A stretch of DNA of 56,804 nt from an uncultured Lachnospiraceae bacterium (GTDB lineage: Bacteria > Bacillota > Clostridia > Lachnospirales > Lachnospiraceae): positions 1-56,804 of the forward strand of contig CAJUOO010000013.1 in the NCBI GenBank assembly GCA_910588535.1. The letters run 5' to 3'. The stretch's first letter is position 1, and the number at the start of each line of letters is the position of its first letter. Below, in pieces: positions 8,670 through 17,887 of the stretch. Both the position numbers and the translations under genes were made by a program. The notes under the pieces were generated by a model. That model made no database searches. It worked only from the letters and a program-made list of their open reading frames with translations, and had not been told where the DNA came from.

Positions 8670-9620
8670 ATGCAAAAGCCTTTGATTATCTTGACGGGAC
8701 CTACAGCAGTCGGAAAAACAGAGACCTCGATCGAGCTTGCCAAAGCAGTAAACGGGGAGATTATAAGTGCAGATTCTATACAGATCTATCGACATATGGA
8801 TATTGGCTCGGCAAAGATCACAAAAGAGGAGATGCGGGGAGTGCCGCACCATCTTATTGATGAGTTGAATCCAGATGAGGAATTTAATGTAGTTGTCTTT
8901 CAAAAGCTTGCACACAGAGCGATGGAACAGATTTATCAAAACGGTCGGATTCCTGTTCTCACGGGTGGGACAGGCTTTTACATTCAATCTGTTTTGTATG
9001 GCATTGATTTTGATAAAACACAGTCAGATGCTTCTTATCGGGAAGAGCTGACACAGTTTGCAGAGGTATATGGCGCGCAGGCGCTTCATAATAGACTGCG
9101 GGAGGTGGATGAAGAGGCTGCACAGGCGATTCATCCCAATAATATCAGAAGAACCATACGAGCGCTTGAATATTACCACCAGACTGGGGAAAAAATATCC
9201 AATCATAATGAGGAGCAGAGAAAAAAAACTTCACCCTATCGATTTGCCTATTTTATCTTAGAGCGCGACAGAAGTATTCTCTATCAGAGAATTGATCTGC
9301 GCGTAGAGCAAATGCTTGAAAAAGGGTTGCTGCAAGAAGTAGAGAAACTTCTCTCTATGGGGTATAACAGAACATTAGTTTCCATGCAGGGACTTGGGTA
9401 TAAAGAGGCCGCTGCCTATCTGAGCGGGGAGATCACCTATGAGCAGATGGAAGAAACGATAAAGCAATCAACCAGACATTTTGCCAAGAGGCAGCTTACA
9501 TGGTTTCGAAGGGAGCCAGAGACAGAATGGATTCGAATGGAGGATTATCCCGATACCAGACATCTGACAAAGGCCCTTATAAAACGTCTGGAAGAAAAAC
9601 AAATATTGATAAAGGAATAA
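8670..9620 (+). CDS. miaA: tRNA dimethylallyltransferase MiaA
   Basis: Transfers dimethylallyl from DMAPP to A37 of tRNAs reading UNN codons, the first step toward ms2i6A. I place the start at ATG 8670 (316 residues) because GGAAGGA lies just upstream. An in-frame ATG at 8655 overlaps the mutL stop but has no ribosome site. Walker A is GPTAVGKTE at residues 9-17, followed by the substrate segment ISADSIQIYRHMDIGSAK and GGTGFYIQS near residue 95. Length is typical. Its place after mutSL is the common Bacillota arrangement. Confidence 0.97.
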   Translation: MQKPLIILTGPTAVGKTETSIELAKAVNGEIISADSIQIYRHMDIGSAKITKEEMRGVPHHLIDELNPDEEFNVVVFQKLAHRAMEQIYQNGRIPVLTGGTGFYIQSVLYGIDFDKTQSDASYREELTQFAEVYGAQALHNRLREVDEEAAQAIHPNNIRRTIRALEYYHQTGEKISNHNEEQRKKTSPYRFAYFILERDRSILYQRIDLRVEQMLEKGLLQEVEKLLSMGYNRTLVSMQGLGYKEAAAYLSGEITYEQMEETIKQSTRHFAKRQLTWFRREPETEWIRMEDYPDTRHLTKALIKRLEEKQILIKE

Positions 9621-9629
9621 AGGTAAAAG

Positions 9630-10946
9630 ATGATGACACAGGAGTATCAGCACAATACAGACTTATATCAAGCATATAAGGCGGTGGGAATTTCTAGACA
9701 GGTATATGAATATGGAGAAGGCATCTGTGTTTCGCTCGAAGAACGTTTTGCCGAAATTGATAAAATTGCAGAGTACAATCAATTAAAGGTTCTTCATGCA
9801 CTTCAGAAAAATAAAGTAAGTGATATTCATTTTGCCGCAAGCTCCGGTTATGGCTACAACGATCAGGGAAGAGATACCCTAGAGCAGGTTTATGCCGATA
9901 TTTTTCACACACAGGCGGCGCTGGTGCGCCCGCAGATTACCTGCGGGACACATGCGCTGACAATCGCACTGTCTGCCAATCTGCTGCCGGGAGATGAACT
10001 GTTATCCATCTCAGGGAAACCATATGACACGTTGGAGGAGGTGATCGGTATCCGACCCTCCATCTGTTCTCTCAAGGAATATGGCGTCAGCTATGCACAG
10101 GTGGATCTGCTGCCCGGTGGGGAATTTGACTTCGAGGGCATCAAAAACGCGATTCACACTAAAACAAAAGTAATTGCCATCCAGCGTTCTAAGGGGTATC
10201 AGACCCGCCCCACCCTATCTGTGGAGAAGATCGGGCGCGCCATCGCTTATGTAAAGTCCATCAATCCCAATCTTATCTGTATGGTTGACAACTGTTATGG
10301 AGAATTTGTAGAATGTATAGAACCATCTGATGTCGGCGCTGATATGGTGGTGGGCTCTTTAATTAAAAATCCCGGCGGTGGTCTTGCCCCGGTGGGCGGC
10401 TATATCGCGGGAAGTACTCTCTGCATCGAGAGAGCTGCCTACCGTTTGAGTGCTCCCGGTCTTGGAAAGGAGGTGGGGGCAACCCTCGGCATTATGCAAT
10501 CTTTTTATCAGGGGCTTTTTCTCGCTCCTACGGTTGCGGCGGGGGCGTTAAAAGGAGCTATATTTGCGGCGAATATCTATGAGAGACTTGGCTTTTCCGT
10601 AATTCCCAACGGAACAGAAAGCCGGCATGATATTATACAGGCAGTAGAATTTGGCAAGCCAGAATATGTGATCGCTTTCTGCAAGGGGATACAAGCTGCA
10701 GCACCTGTGGACAGCTTTGTGGAACCAGAGCCATGGGATATGCCGGGATATGATTCTAAGGTTATTATGGCAGCAGGAGCTTTTGTTCAGGGTTCCTCCA
10801 TAGAATTGAGCGCTGATGGCCCGATAAAGCCCCCCTATGCGGTGTACTTTCAAGGAGGGCTTACATGGTATCACGCCAAGATAGGAATCTTGAGATCTTT
10901 GCAGCAGATAATAGACGAGGGATTGCTTAACCGTGCGATTTTTTGA
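9630..10946 (+). CDS. Methionine gamma-lyase-like (aluminium resistance family) PLP enzyme
   Basis: A 438-residue fold-type I pyridoxal-phosphate enzyme of the family annotated as aluminium resistance protein or methionine gamma-lyase family (YnbB in Bacillus subtilis). Visible family features are AASSGYGYNDQGRDTLEQVYA near residue 70, RPQITCGTHALTIALSANLLPG near 105-130, the Asp-containing MVDNCYGEFVE near 225, and the probable PLP lysine in GSLIKNPGGGLAPVGGY near 250. Its physiological substrate is not established. It follows miaA by 9 bases, as in many relatives (miaA-ynbB), so it is probably co-transcribed with the mutSL genes. Confidence 0.85.
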   Translation: MMTQEYQHNTDLYQAYKAVGISRQVYEYGEGICVSLEERFAEIDKIAEYNQLKVLHALQKNKVSDIHFAASSGYGYNDQGRDTLEQVYADIFHTQAALVRPQITCGTHALTIALSANLLPGDELLSISGKPYDTLEEVIGIRPSICSLKEYGVSYAQVDLLPGGEFDFEGIKNAIHTKTKVIAIQRSKGYQTRPTLSVEKIGRAIAYVKSINPNLICMVDNCYGEFVECIEPSDVGADMVVGSLIKNPGGGLAPVGGYIAGSTLCIERAAYRLSAPGLGKEVGATLGIMQSFYQGLFLAPTVAAGALKGAIFAANIYERLGFSVIPNGTESRHDIIQAVEFGKPEYVIAFCKGIQAAAPVDSFVEPEPWDMPGYDSKVIMAAGAFVQGSSIELSADGPIKPPYAVYFQGGLTWYHAKIGILRSLQQIIDEGLLNRAIF

Positions 10947-11060
10947 TTAATATGTTGGAAAAAGTTGTTATTTTGAGGTATACAAGCGTTTTGTACTGTG
11001 ATAAAATAAAAAAGAAACGCAGCTTCTGTTATGTATCTGGAGAGACAGACAGGAGAAACC

Positions 11061-11753
11061 ATGAGAAATAAAACGATGAAACAGCTTCCAGAATCCGAGC
11101 GACCTTATGAGAAATGTCTTCGATATGGCCCACAGCTTTTAAGCGACGCGGAGCTTCTTGCCGTGATTATCCGATCTGGCTCGAAGGAGGAGAGTGCCGT
11201 GTCCTTGGCACAGAATATTCTTGCCAGATTTCGGTATCCAGAAGGAATCCTTGGACTTCTAAGGGCTTCTATACCAGAACTGTGTGAAATCAAGGGGATC
11301 GGCGCAGTGAAGGCAGTTCAGCTATTGTGCATTGGCGAATTGTCCAAGCGCATTGCAAGGGCGGGCTTTGGAAGTCAACCCATGTTCACAAGCCCTGAGG
11401 ATATTGCAGCCTATTATATGGAGCAAATGCGCCATGAGGCGAGAGAAAAAGCGGTGATTATGATGCTTAACAGCAAAAATCGCCTGCTGCATGAGATGGT
11501 GATCTCCACGGGCACTGTCAACCACTCTTTGGTTTCCCCGCGGGAGATCTTTCTTGAAGCACTTCGCTATCAGGCGGTAGGGGTGTGTCTGATTCATAAT
11601 CATCCCAGCGGAGATCCCTCCCCAAGCAAGGAGGATGTTCTGATTACCAGACGTCTCAAGGAAGCGGGAGAAATAATTGGAATTTATTTGTTAGACCACA
11701 TTATAATTGGGGATAATAATTATAATAGTATGAAAAAACGGGGAATTTTATAA
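11061..11753 (+). CDS. radC: DNA repair family protein RadC
   Basis: A 230-residue RadC/YsxA protein. The N-terminal part has a helix-hairpin-helix-like segment (IPELCEIKGIGAVKAVQLL, about residues 75-95). The C-terminal part is a JAB1/MPN metalloprotease-like domain with the zinc motif HNHPSGDPSPSKED near residue 180 and DHIIIGDNNYNSM near 210. The start at ATG 11061 follows AGGAGA by 4 bases; an upstream in-frame ATG at 11031 lacks a ribosome site. Despite the name, a direct role in DNA repair is unproven for this family. It sits 20 bases before mreB, the conserved radC-mreBCD order. Confidence 0.93.
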   Translation: MRNKTMKQLPESERPYEKCLRYGPQLLSDAELLAVIIRSGSKEESAVSLAQNILARFRYPEGILGLLRASIPELCEIKGIGAVKAVQLLCIGELSKRIARAGFGSQPMFTSPEDIAAYYMEQMRHEAREKAVIMMLNSKNRLLHEMVISTGTVNHSLVSPREIFLEALRYQAVGVCLIHNHPSGDPSPSKEDVLITRRLKEAGEIIGIYLLDHIIIGDNNYNSMKKRGIL

Positions 11754-11773
11754 CCCGAAAGGAGTTTTTTAAA

Positions 11774-12799
11774 ATGGCACAGAATGTGTTTGGCATTGAT
11801 ATTGGTACCAGCAGTATCAGAATATACAATAAAAATCAAGAAACAGTTTTAAACGAAAAAAATGTGATCGCAATACAGAATAAAAGTACAATTCTAGCCA
11901 TTGGAGATGAAGCGTACGATATGTTTGAGAAAGCACCCGATTCTATATGTGTGAGCTATCCAGTAAAATTCGGTGTAATTGCAGATATCAAAAATATGCA
12001 GGCATTGTTTGAGGGAATGGTGAAGAGATCCTGCACGCCAAAGGGTACTTATAAAAATTCAGATTTTTGTTTTGCCGTGCCCACGGACATCACGGAGGTG
12101 GAAAAAAGAGCCTTCTATGAGCTGGCGGAAGCCTCCAAGGTTCGCGCGAGAAAAATCACTGTTGTGGAGAAGCCTGTTGCGGATGGTGTGGGTGTTGGAA
12201 TTGGAGTGAATAGCCCCAAGGGGAACATGATTGTCAATTTTGGTGCAGATACCACAGAGATCTCTGTGCTGTCTCTGGGAGGTATCGTAATCAGCCGACT
12301 GGTGCAGCTTGGTGGAAATCGTCTGGATGAAAATATATGCAGTCTTGTGCGCAAACAGTATAATCTTATTATTGGCATGAAGACAGCAGAGCAGCTAAAG
12401 AAATATCTCGGCAATGCGACAGAGTATACTGATGAGGTGATGAAGGTGTACGGCAGAGATCTGGTGACAGGACTTCCAGTTATACGTGAAATTTCCTCAG
12501 AGACCGTATATCAGGCAACACATGATGTGCTGACCAATATTATCGCAGATATTAAGATGATATTAGAGCACACGCCGCCGGAGCTGGCAGCAGATATTAT
12601 AGATACTGGCATCTTTCTTACCGGCGGCTGTGCGATGCTCAAAAATTTTGACAAGCTGGTTCATCAGGAGACGGATCTGTCCATCAATATACCTGATAAG
12701 CCGGATGAATGTGTGGTGCGCGGTATCGCAAAGATTGTGACAGAGCCCGATTACGCAGAGCTAGCCTATATTCCAAGGGAAAAGGTGATCAATTCATAG
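11774..12799 (+). CDS. mreB: Rod shape-determining protein MreB
   Basis: Actin-like ATPase that forms membrane-bound filaments guiding lateral wall synthesis. 341 residues, normal length. Phosphate-1 motif GIDIGTSSIRIY near residue 7, phosphate-2 motif NFGADTTEISVLSLGG near residue 157, and the adenosine motif LTGGCAMLKNFD near residue 285. Ribosome site AAAGGAG precedes the ATG. It heads the mreBCD-PBP2-min-rodA cluster. Divergence from model MreB proteins is clear (for example the C-terminal extension YAELAYIPREKVINS), so it could be an Mbl or MreBH-type paralogue, but the context makes the cell-shape role secure. Confidence 0.93.
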   Translation: MAQNVFGIDIGTSSIRIYNKNQETVLNEKNVIAIQNKSTILAIGDEAYDMFEKAPDSICVSYPVKFGVIADIKNMQALFEGMVKRSCTPKGTYKNSDFCFAVPTDITEVEKRAFYELAEASKVRARKITVVEKPVADGVGVGIGVNSPKGNMIVNFGADTTEISVLSLGGIVISRLVQLGGNRLDENICSLVRKQYNLIIGMKTAEQLKKYLGNATEYTDEVMKVYGRDLVTGLPVIREISSETVYQATHDVLTNIIADIKMILEHTPPELAADIIDTGIFLTGGCAMLKNFDKLVHQETDLSINIPDKPDECVVRGIAKIVTEPDYAELAYIPREKVINS

Positions 12800-12813
12800 A
12801 TGGGAACAGGACA

Positions 12814-13653
12814 ATGAAAAGAAAAAATAAATTTTCCATGCCGGTAAAATATGTACTACTGATACTTTCCATGCTGTGTATTGGTCTGTGTGGCTTAAGC
12901 TTTACCGAGCTGTCCGCTGCCCCATTTCTCAAAGATCTCACAAGCCATATCCTGATACCATCCCAGCAGGGGTTAAATCATATCGGACAATGGTTTTCAG
13001 ACAAGGCGGATAATCTGAAGAAGCTGCGCGAGGTTATGGCAGAAAATGAAGAGCTGCGTGAGCAGAATAATGCGCTGATGCAGGAAAACAGCCGGATTGC
13101 TCTTGAGCGAACGGAGCTTGAGCAGCTTAGACAGATCTACCATCTGGATGAAACTTATGAATATCCAAAGATTATGGCGAAGGTGATCGGCAAAGACCCC
13201 GGCAACTGGTTCCAGATTTTTCAGATTGACAAGGGAAGCGCGGACGGCATAGAGGTTGATATGAATGTTCTCAGCGGCACGGGACTTGTGGGGATCGTCA
13301 CATCTGTATCTGAGCACAGTGCCATTGTCCGTTCTATTATAGATGACAGCAGCAATGTCAGCGCAGAATTTTCCATTACCTCCGATATTTGCAATGTGAA
13401 GGGCGATCTTTCTCTGATCAATGAGGGAAAGATTCGAGTGGAGGATATTCTTAAGGATGCCGAGGTCGAGAATGGCTACACGGTTGTCACCTCCCATATC
13501 AGCACCAAATACCTTCCCGGAATATTAATCGGCTATGTCAGCGATATTTCCATTGATGCCAACAATCTGACAAAATCTGGATATATTACGCCGGTGGTAG
13601 ATTTTGAACATTTGACGTATGTGCTGGTTATCACGGAGCTTAAGAAGCATTAG
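12814..13653 (+). CDS. mreC: Rod shape-determining protein MreC
   Basis: Extracytoplasmic scaffold linking MreB/MreD to the elongation PBP and RodA. The real start is ATG 12814 (279 residues), right after the mreB stop; the frame is open further upstream but only inside mreB. One membrane helix at about residues 12-30 (KYVLLILSMLCIGLCGLSF) is followed by a coiled coil at about 60-110 (ENEELREQNNALMQENSRI). Two beta-barrel domains follow, including the conserved DKGSADGIEVDMNVLSGTGL region. Length is normal. Confidence 0.95.
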   Translation: MKRKNKFSMPVKYVLLILSMLCIGLCGLSFTELSAAPFLKDLTSHILIPSQQGLNHIGQWFSDKADNLKKLREVMAENEELREQNNALMQENSRIALERTELEQLRQIYHLDETYEYPKIMAKVIGKDPGNWFQIFQIDKGSADGIEVDMNVLSGTGLVGIVTSVSEHSAIVRSIIDDSSNVSAEFSITSDICNVKGDLSLINEGKIRVEDILKDAEVENGYTVVTSHISTKYLPGILIGYVSDISIDANNLTKSGYITPVVDFEHLTYVLVITELKKH

Positions 13654-13684
13654 CTTTTATACAATACACGGATAGGGGAATGAT

Positions 13685-14203
13685 ATGCTGCGGAAATTAT
13701 GTATCGGCTTGTGCCTGATTGTGGGCTTTTTGTTTCAGGTAACATTGTTTCAGGGGCTTTCGCTGGCTTCCACTAAGCCAAATCTAATTCTGATATTAGT
13801 GTTTACCTTTGGTTTTATGAGGGGGAAAAAAACAGGGATATGGACAGGGTTCTTTGGAGGTCTGCTTTTAGATATCTATTATGGGGACAGCATTGGCTTC
13901 TATGCGATGATTTATATGTATATCGGCTATTTAAACGGTGTGTTTTATAAGTTATTCTACGACGAGGATATTACATTGCCTCTGCTGTTAATCTTTATGA
14001 GCAATTTGTTATATGGCTTTAGCATCTATGTCATCCGCTTTTTGTTGAGAGGCAGATTGGATATTGTCTATTATTTTCAGCATGTGGTGGTTGCGGAGAC
14101 GATATATACCATGGTCGTGGCAATTATTATCTACAGACCTCTGCTCTGGATGAACCGAGTTTTGGAAAAAATAGAAAAAAGGAGTGCAGGAAAATTTGGT
14201 TAA
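13685..14203 (+). CDS. mreD: Rod shape-determining protein MreD
   Basis: A 172-residue polytopic membrane protein with five to six hydrophobic helices, including GLCLIVGFLFQVTLFQ near the start and the Gly-rich GIWTGFFGGLLLDIYYGDSIGFY near residue 55, the characteristic MreD segment. It is a membrane component of the elongasome. It follows mreC by 31 bases and overlaps the beginning of the PBP2 gene, so translation is coupled. Confidence 0.93.
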   Translation: MLRKLCIGLCLIVGFLFQVTLFQGLSLASTKPNLILILVFTFGFMRGKKTGIWTGFFGGLLLDIYYGDSIGFYAMIYMYIGYLNGVFYKLFYDEDITLPLLLIFMSNLLYGFSIYVIRFLLRGRLDIVYYFQHVVVAETIYTMVVAIIIYRPLLWMNRVLEKIEKRSAGKFG

Positions 14204-17087
14204 ACAGGCAATCAAAACACTTTTTCATATTGTCAGCTCACGCCTGTTTCTGTTAGGTGCAGTATTTTTTCTTATGTCGGCTGCCTTGGTGGTGCGAATT
14301 TTTCATCTGCAGATTGTAATGGGTGAGACATATCTGAATGATTATCTGTATCAGACAGAGCGCACCATCGATATTGCCAGCACCAGAGGTAATATCTTTG
14401 ACTGTAATGGCAAGCCACTTGCCTATAATGAGTTGGTACATTCTGTGATGATTGCAGATGACGGAAAACAGAATAACAGGGAATTAAACCAGACCATCTA
14501 CCGTGCCATTGAGCTGATAGAGAAGAATGGAGATATGATTGTGGGGGATTTTCCCATTGCCATGGATGAGAATGGAGATTTTGAATATACATTTTCCTCT
14601 GATGTAAGCCGTCTGCGCTTTCTTGCTGACGTATATGGGTTATCGAATATATCTGATCTGGACACTGACAAGGAAACGCGATCCACCAAGACTGCGGAGG
14701 AGGTTTTCTTATATTTGTGCGGGGAGAAGCGCTATAACATTCGAAGTGATCTTTCTGAGTTGCTCGCGATAAAGGAGGATACGGAAGATCCAAAGGAACA
14801 GCCAGTCTATCGCACGGAAGATGCTCTCAAGATTCTTGGCATACGCTATGCTCTGTCAGGCACATCTTACCGGCGCTATATTAGTGTCACGATGGCATCT
14901 GATGTAAATGCAGCTACTGTGGCGGCAATTCGAGAATGTCAGTCAGAGATACCCGGTGTCACGATCGAGGAGGAGACAAAAAGAAAATATAACGATTCTC
15001 TCTATCTTGCACATATCTTAGGCTATACCGGAAAAGCTTCACAGGAGGATCTAGAGAAACTTGTGAAGGAAAATCCGTCCTACACCAGCGAAGATATGGT
15101 TGGAAAGGATGGCCTTGAGGCATATCTGGAGGTTGGACTTCAGGGAACCAAGGGTAGTATACGCGCCTATGTGGACAGTCAGGGAACGATACTTGATATT
15201 ACGGAACAGACGGAGCCAATAGCTGGCAAGGATTATTATCTTACCATTGACAGTGAGCTGCAAAAGAAGATGTATGATATGTTTGAGAGCTATCTGGCAG
15301 GAATTTTGCTCAAGAAGATTGTGAACAGAGATGTTACAATCAAGAAGGAAATGTCCGCATCACAGCGCTATATCTCCGTTAAAGATGCCTATTATGCCCT
15401 GTTAAATAATGGGATAATAGATATATCTCATTTCTCTCAGGAGGATGCCACCGATATTGAGAAGGAAGTGTACCAGCTCTACTGTAATCGCGAGGATGCG
15501 ATTATCGAAAGAATAGAGGAAGAGCTTCTTGTAAAAGAAGAACCGCTGATCTACAGCAAGCTGCCGGAAGAGTATCAGGTCTATATGTCCTATATCTATT
15601 CCATGCTCGCAAAGGCGGGGGTGCTGATGACAGGGGAGATAGATACCACAGATCCCACTTATCGTGCATGGCGCGAGGACGATTCCATCAGCTTAAAGGA
15701 ATTTTTGCTCTATGCTATTGCAAATGGGTGGATTGATACCTCAAAGCTTGATGCAGGAAGCAAGTATTCAGATATGCAGGAAATCTATACCAGTCTGGTC
15801 AACTATATAGAAAAGAGGCTTCGTGCTGATACTGGGTTTGGCAAAAAAGTATATCGCTATATGGTGGAAAATTATACTATCAGCCCGTCTCAGATCTGCC
15901 TGCTTTTATTTGAGCAGAAGATTATCGACTACAATGAGGAGGATTATAATAAGCTGTTGAAGGGAAATTCTTACACAGCCTATACTTTCCTTATGGAAAA
16001 GATTCGTAATCTTGAGATCACGCCAGCACAGCTTGCGCTGGATCCATGTTCTGGCTCCGTCTGTATCGCAGATGTCAATACAGGACAGGTCAAGGCACTT
16101 GTTATCTATCCAAGTTATGATAATAATAAGTTCTCTGGCTATATGGATGCAGAGTACTGGAATAAACTTGCCAATGACGAGTCAAATGCAAAGCCACTGT
16201 ATAACCGCGCAACTATGACAGAGACAGCTCCCGGTTCTACCTTTAAGATGATCTCTGCCATAGCCGGGCTTGAGGAGGGGATTATTACTACCTCCGAGCG
16301 GATTTATGACGCGGTTATCTTTGATACTGTACCGCCGGCGGTTCGCTGCTGGTCGTCCGTTTCTCATGGAAGGGAGACGGTGGAGGATGCCATTAAAAAT
16401 TCCTGTAACTACTTTTTTTATGAGGTGGGTTATCGTTTAAGCCTAAGCCCCACTGGCACATATACGCCAGATTTGGGAAACGAGAGATTGCGCAAATATG
16501 CCGCTATGTTTGGGCTTGACAGTACAAGTGGGATTGAACTTTCTGAGGCAGCGCCACACATATCCACAGAGTACCCGATTCAATCTGCCATCGGGCAGGG
16601 CAACAACGATTTTACAAATGTACAGCTTGCGCGCTATGTCGCCACAATCGCAAATGGCGGCACAAATCGAAAGCTCACATTGTTGGACAAGCGGACCGAC
16701 TCGGAAGGAAATGTGGAGGAGCTGTATACTTCGGAAATTACGAATATCGTGGAGATACAGGATTCAACGTGGAAGGCTGTGCATGAAGGAATGAGAAGAG
16801 TGGTCAGTGAAGGGTCCGTAAGGAGTATTTTTAAGGATCTTCCATTTTCTGTAGCAGGAAAGACCGGAACGGCTCAGGAAAATCCTATGCGTCCAAACCA
16901 TGCCGTATTTGTCAGCTATGCGCCCTATGAAAACCCGGAAATAGCTGTTAGTGTGCTGATACCAAACGGTTTTACTTCCAGCTATGCAGCAGAGATAGCA
17001 AGAAATTCCTATCTGCTTTACTATCATCTGGAAGATGCTGATACAGAACATGCCGTGACACCGGGAGATACCATTGTAGTAGATTAG
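14196..17087 (+). CDS. mrdA: Penicillin-binding protein 2, elongation transpeptidase
   Basis: Class B PBP that cross-links peptidoglycan during cell elongation with RodA. The start is probably TTG 14196, within the last codons of mreD, with AAAAGGAG 11 bases upstream; GTG 14184 abuts that site and is less likely. About 963 residues. One N-terminal membrane helix, a dimerisation/pedestal domain, then the transpeptidase with Ser-Thr-Phe-Lys (catalytic Ser about 681), SCN in KNSCNYFFYEVG near 745 and KTG (Lys about 889). Between LTIDSELQKK and the SGSVCIADVNTGQVKAL motif there are about 245 residues more than in Escherichia coli MrdA, making the protein unusually long. Confidence 0.94.
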   Translation: MVKQAIKTLFHIVSSRLFLLGAVFFLMSAALVVRIFHLQIVMGETYLNDYLYQTERTIDIASTRGNIFDCNGKPLAYNELVHSVMIADDGKQNNRELNQTIYRAIELIEKNGDMIVGDFPIAMDENGDFEYTFSSDVSRLRFLADVYGLSNISDLDTDKETRSTKTAEEVFLYLCGEKRYNIRSDLSELLAIKEDTEDPKEQPVYRTEDALKILGIRYALSGTSYRRYISVTMASDVNAATVAAIRECQSEIPGVTIEEETKRKYNDSLYLAHILGYTGKASQEDLEKLVKENPSYTSEDMVGKDGLEAYLEVGLQGTKGSIRAYVDSQGTILDITEQTEPIAGKDYYLTIDSELQKKMYDMFESYLAGILLKKIVNRDVTIKKEMSASQRYISVKDAYYALLNNGIIDISHFSQEDATDIEKEVYQLYCNREDAIIERIEEELLVKEEPLIYSKLPEEYQVYMSYIYSMLAKAGVLMTGEIDTTDPTYRAWREDDSISLKEFLLYAIANGWIDTSKLDAGSKYSDMQEIYTSLVNYIEKRLRADTGFGKKVYRYMVENYTISPSQICLLLFEQKIIDYNEEDYNKLLKGNSYTAYTFLMEKIRNLEITPAQLALDPCSGSVCIADVNTGQVKALVIYPSYDNNKFSGYMDAEYWNKLANDESNAKPLYNRATMTETAPGSTFKMISAIAGLEEGIITTSERIYDAVIFDTVPPAVRCWSSVSHGRETVEDAIKNSCNYFFYEVGYRLSLSPTGTYTPDLGNERLRKYAAMFGLDSTSGIELSEAAPHISTEYPIQSAIGQGNNDFTNVQLARYVATIANGGTNRKLTLLDKRTDSEGNVEELYTSEITNIVEIQDSTWKAVHEGMRRVVSEGSVRSIFKDLPFSVAGKTGTAQENPMRPNHAVFVSYAPYENPEIAVSVLIPNGFTSSYAAEIARNSYLLYYHLEDADTEHAVTPGDTIVVD

Positions 17088-17115
17088 ATGTAATGTGGTA
17101 TGCAGGAGATTAAAA

Positions 17116-17790
17116 ATGAAAAATTCTGTTATTATCAAAGGAAATAAATATGGAATTACCGTTATTCTCGACAAGGATCTTCCGTTTGAGGAGCTTAAGG
17201 AGGCTGTGGCAGCCAAATTCAGGGAATCAACCAAGTTTTTTGGAGATGCCCAGATGGCTGCTTCCTTTGAGGGGAGAAAGCTTTCTGAGAAGGAAGAGCG
17301 AGAGATATTGGATGTGATTGCAGAAAATTCTGATTTCAGGATTATCTGTGTACTCGATACGGATCAGGAAAAGGAGGAGATGTTTAAAAAGAGCCTTAAT
17401 GCACGACTGCGTGAATTGTCCGCTCAAAGTGGACAATTCTATAAGGGGACCCTGCGCTCCGGGCAGGTGCTGGAGGCTGAGAGCAGTATTGTGGTGCTTG
17501 GGGATGTCAATCCCGGTGCCAAGGTAATATCAAAGGGGAATGTCATAGTTCTCGGCGCATTGAAGGGAACTGTGTATGCTGGGGCAGCAGGAGCCGAGAC
17601 CTCTTTTGTGGCAGCACTTGAGATGAACCCAATGCAGATTCGCATCGGAGATATCGTTGCAAGAAGCGGCGATGAACAGACAAAAGCAAAATCGAAAAAA
17701 GTCGAAAAAGAGGCGAAAATCGCGTATGTTGACGAGGGGTATATCTATATGGAACCGTTGAATCGCGAGGCGATCAAATATCTGGGATAA
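17116..17790 (+). CDS. minC: Septum site-determining protein MinC
   Basis: Inhibitor of FtsZ ring assembly at the poles, delivered by MinD. 224 residues from ATG 17116, which follows GCAGGAGA; the frame extends 21 bases upstream without a better site. The N-terminal FtsZ-inhibiting domain spans about 1-95 (DKDLPFEELKEAVAAKF). The C-terminal beta-helix spans about 105-205 and carries the MinC repeats GTLRSGQVLEAES and GDVNPGAKVISKGNVIVLG. It is co-directional with PBP2 upstream and followed by a separate promoter for minD. Confidence 0.95.
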   Translation: MKNSVIIKGNKYGITVILDKDLPFEELKEAVAAKFRESTKFFGDAQMAASFEGRKLSEKEEREILDVIAENSDFRIICVLDTDQEKEEMFKKSLNARLRELSAQSGQFYKGTLRSGQVLEAESSIVVLGDVNPGAKVISKGNVIVLGALKGTVYAGAAGAETSFVAALEMNPMQIRIGDIVARSGDEQTKAKSKKVEKEAKIAYVDEGYIYMEPLNREAIKYLG

Positions 17791-17804
17791 TTCACAGATA
17801 ACGG

Positions 17805-17833
17805 TTGCAAAACGGTAAAAACCACGATATACT
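17805..17833 (+). promoter_or_regulatory. minD promoter in the minC-minD gap
   Basis: TTGCAA (17805-17810), 17 bp, TATACT (17828-17833). The 97-bp gap between minC and minD is unusually long for this operon, and this near-consensus element suggests that minDE-rodA can be transcribed independently of mreBCD-PBP2-minC. Confidence 0.7.
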
Positions 17834-17887
17834 ACCTTACAGAAAGGTCAAAAAGCTCAAGAATGATATATGGGAGGATTAATAAGG

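Noticed and set aside
12997..13497. 166-codon minus-strand frame inside mreC
   Set aside because: No start context or recognisable domain; mreC covers the region with normal length.
14272..14793. 173-codon minus-strand frame inside the PBP2 gene
   Set aside because: His/Gln/Ser-rich composition, no homology recognised, fully antisense to a conserved gene.
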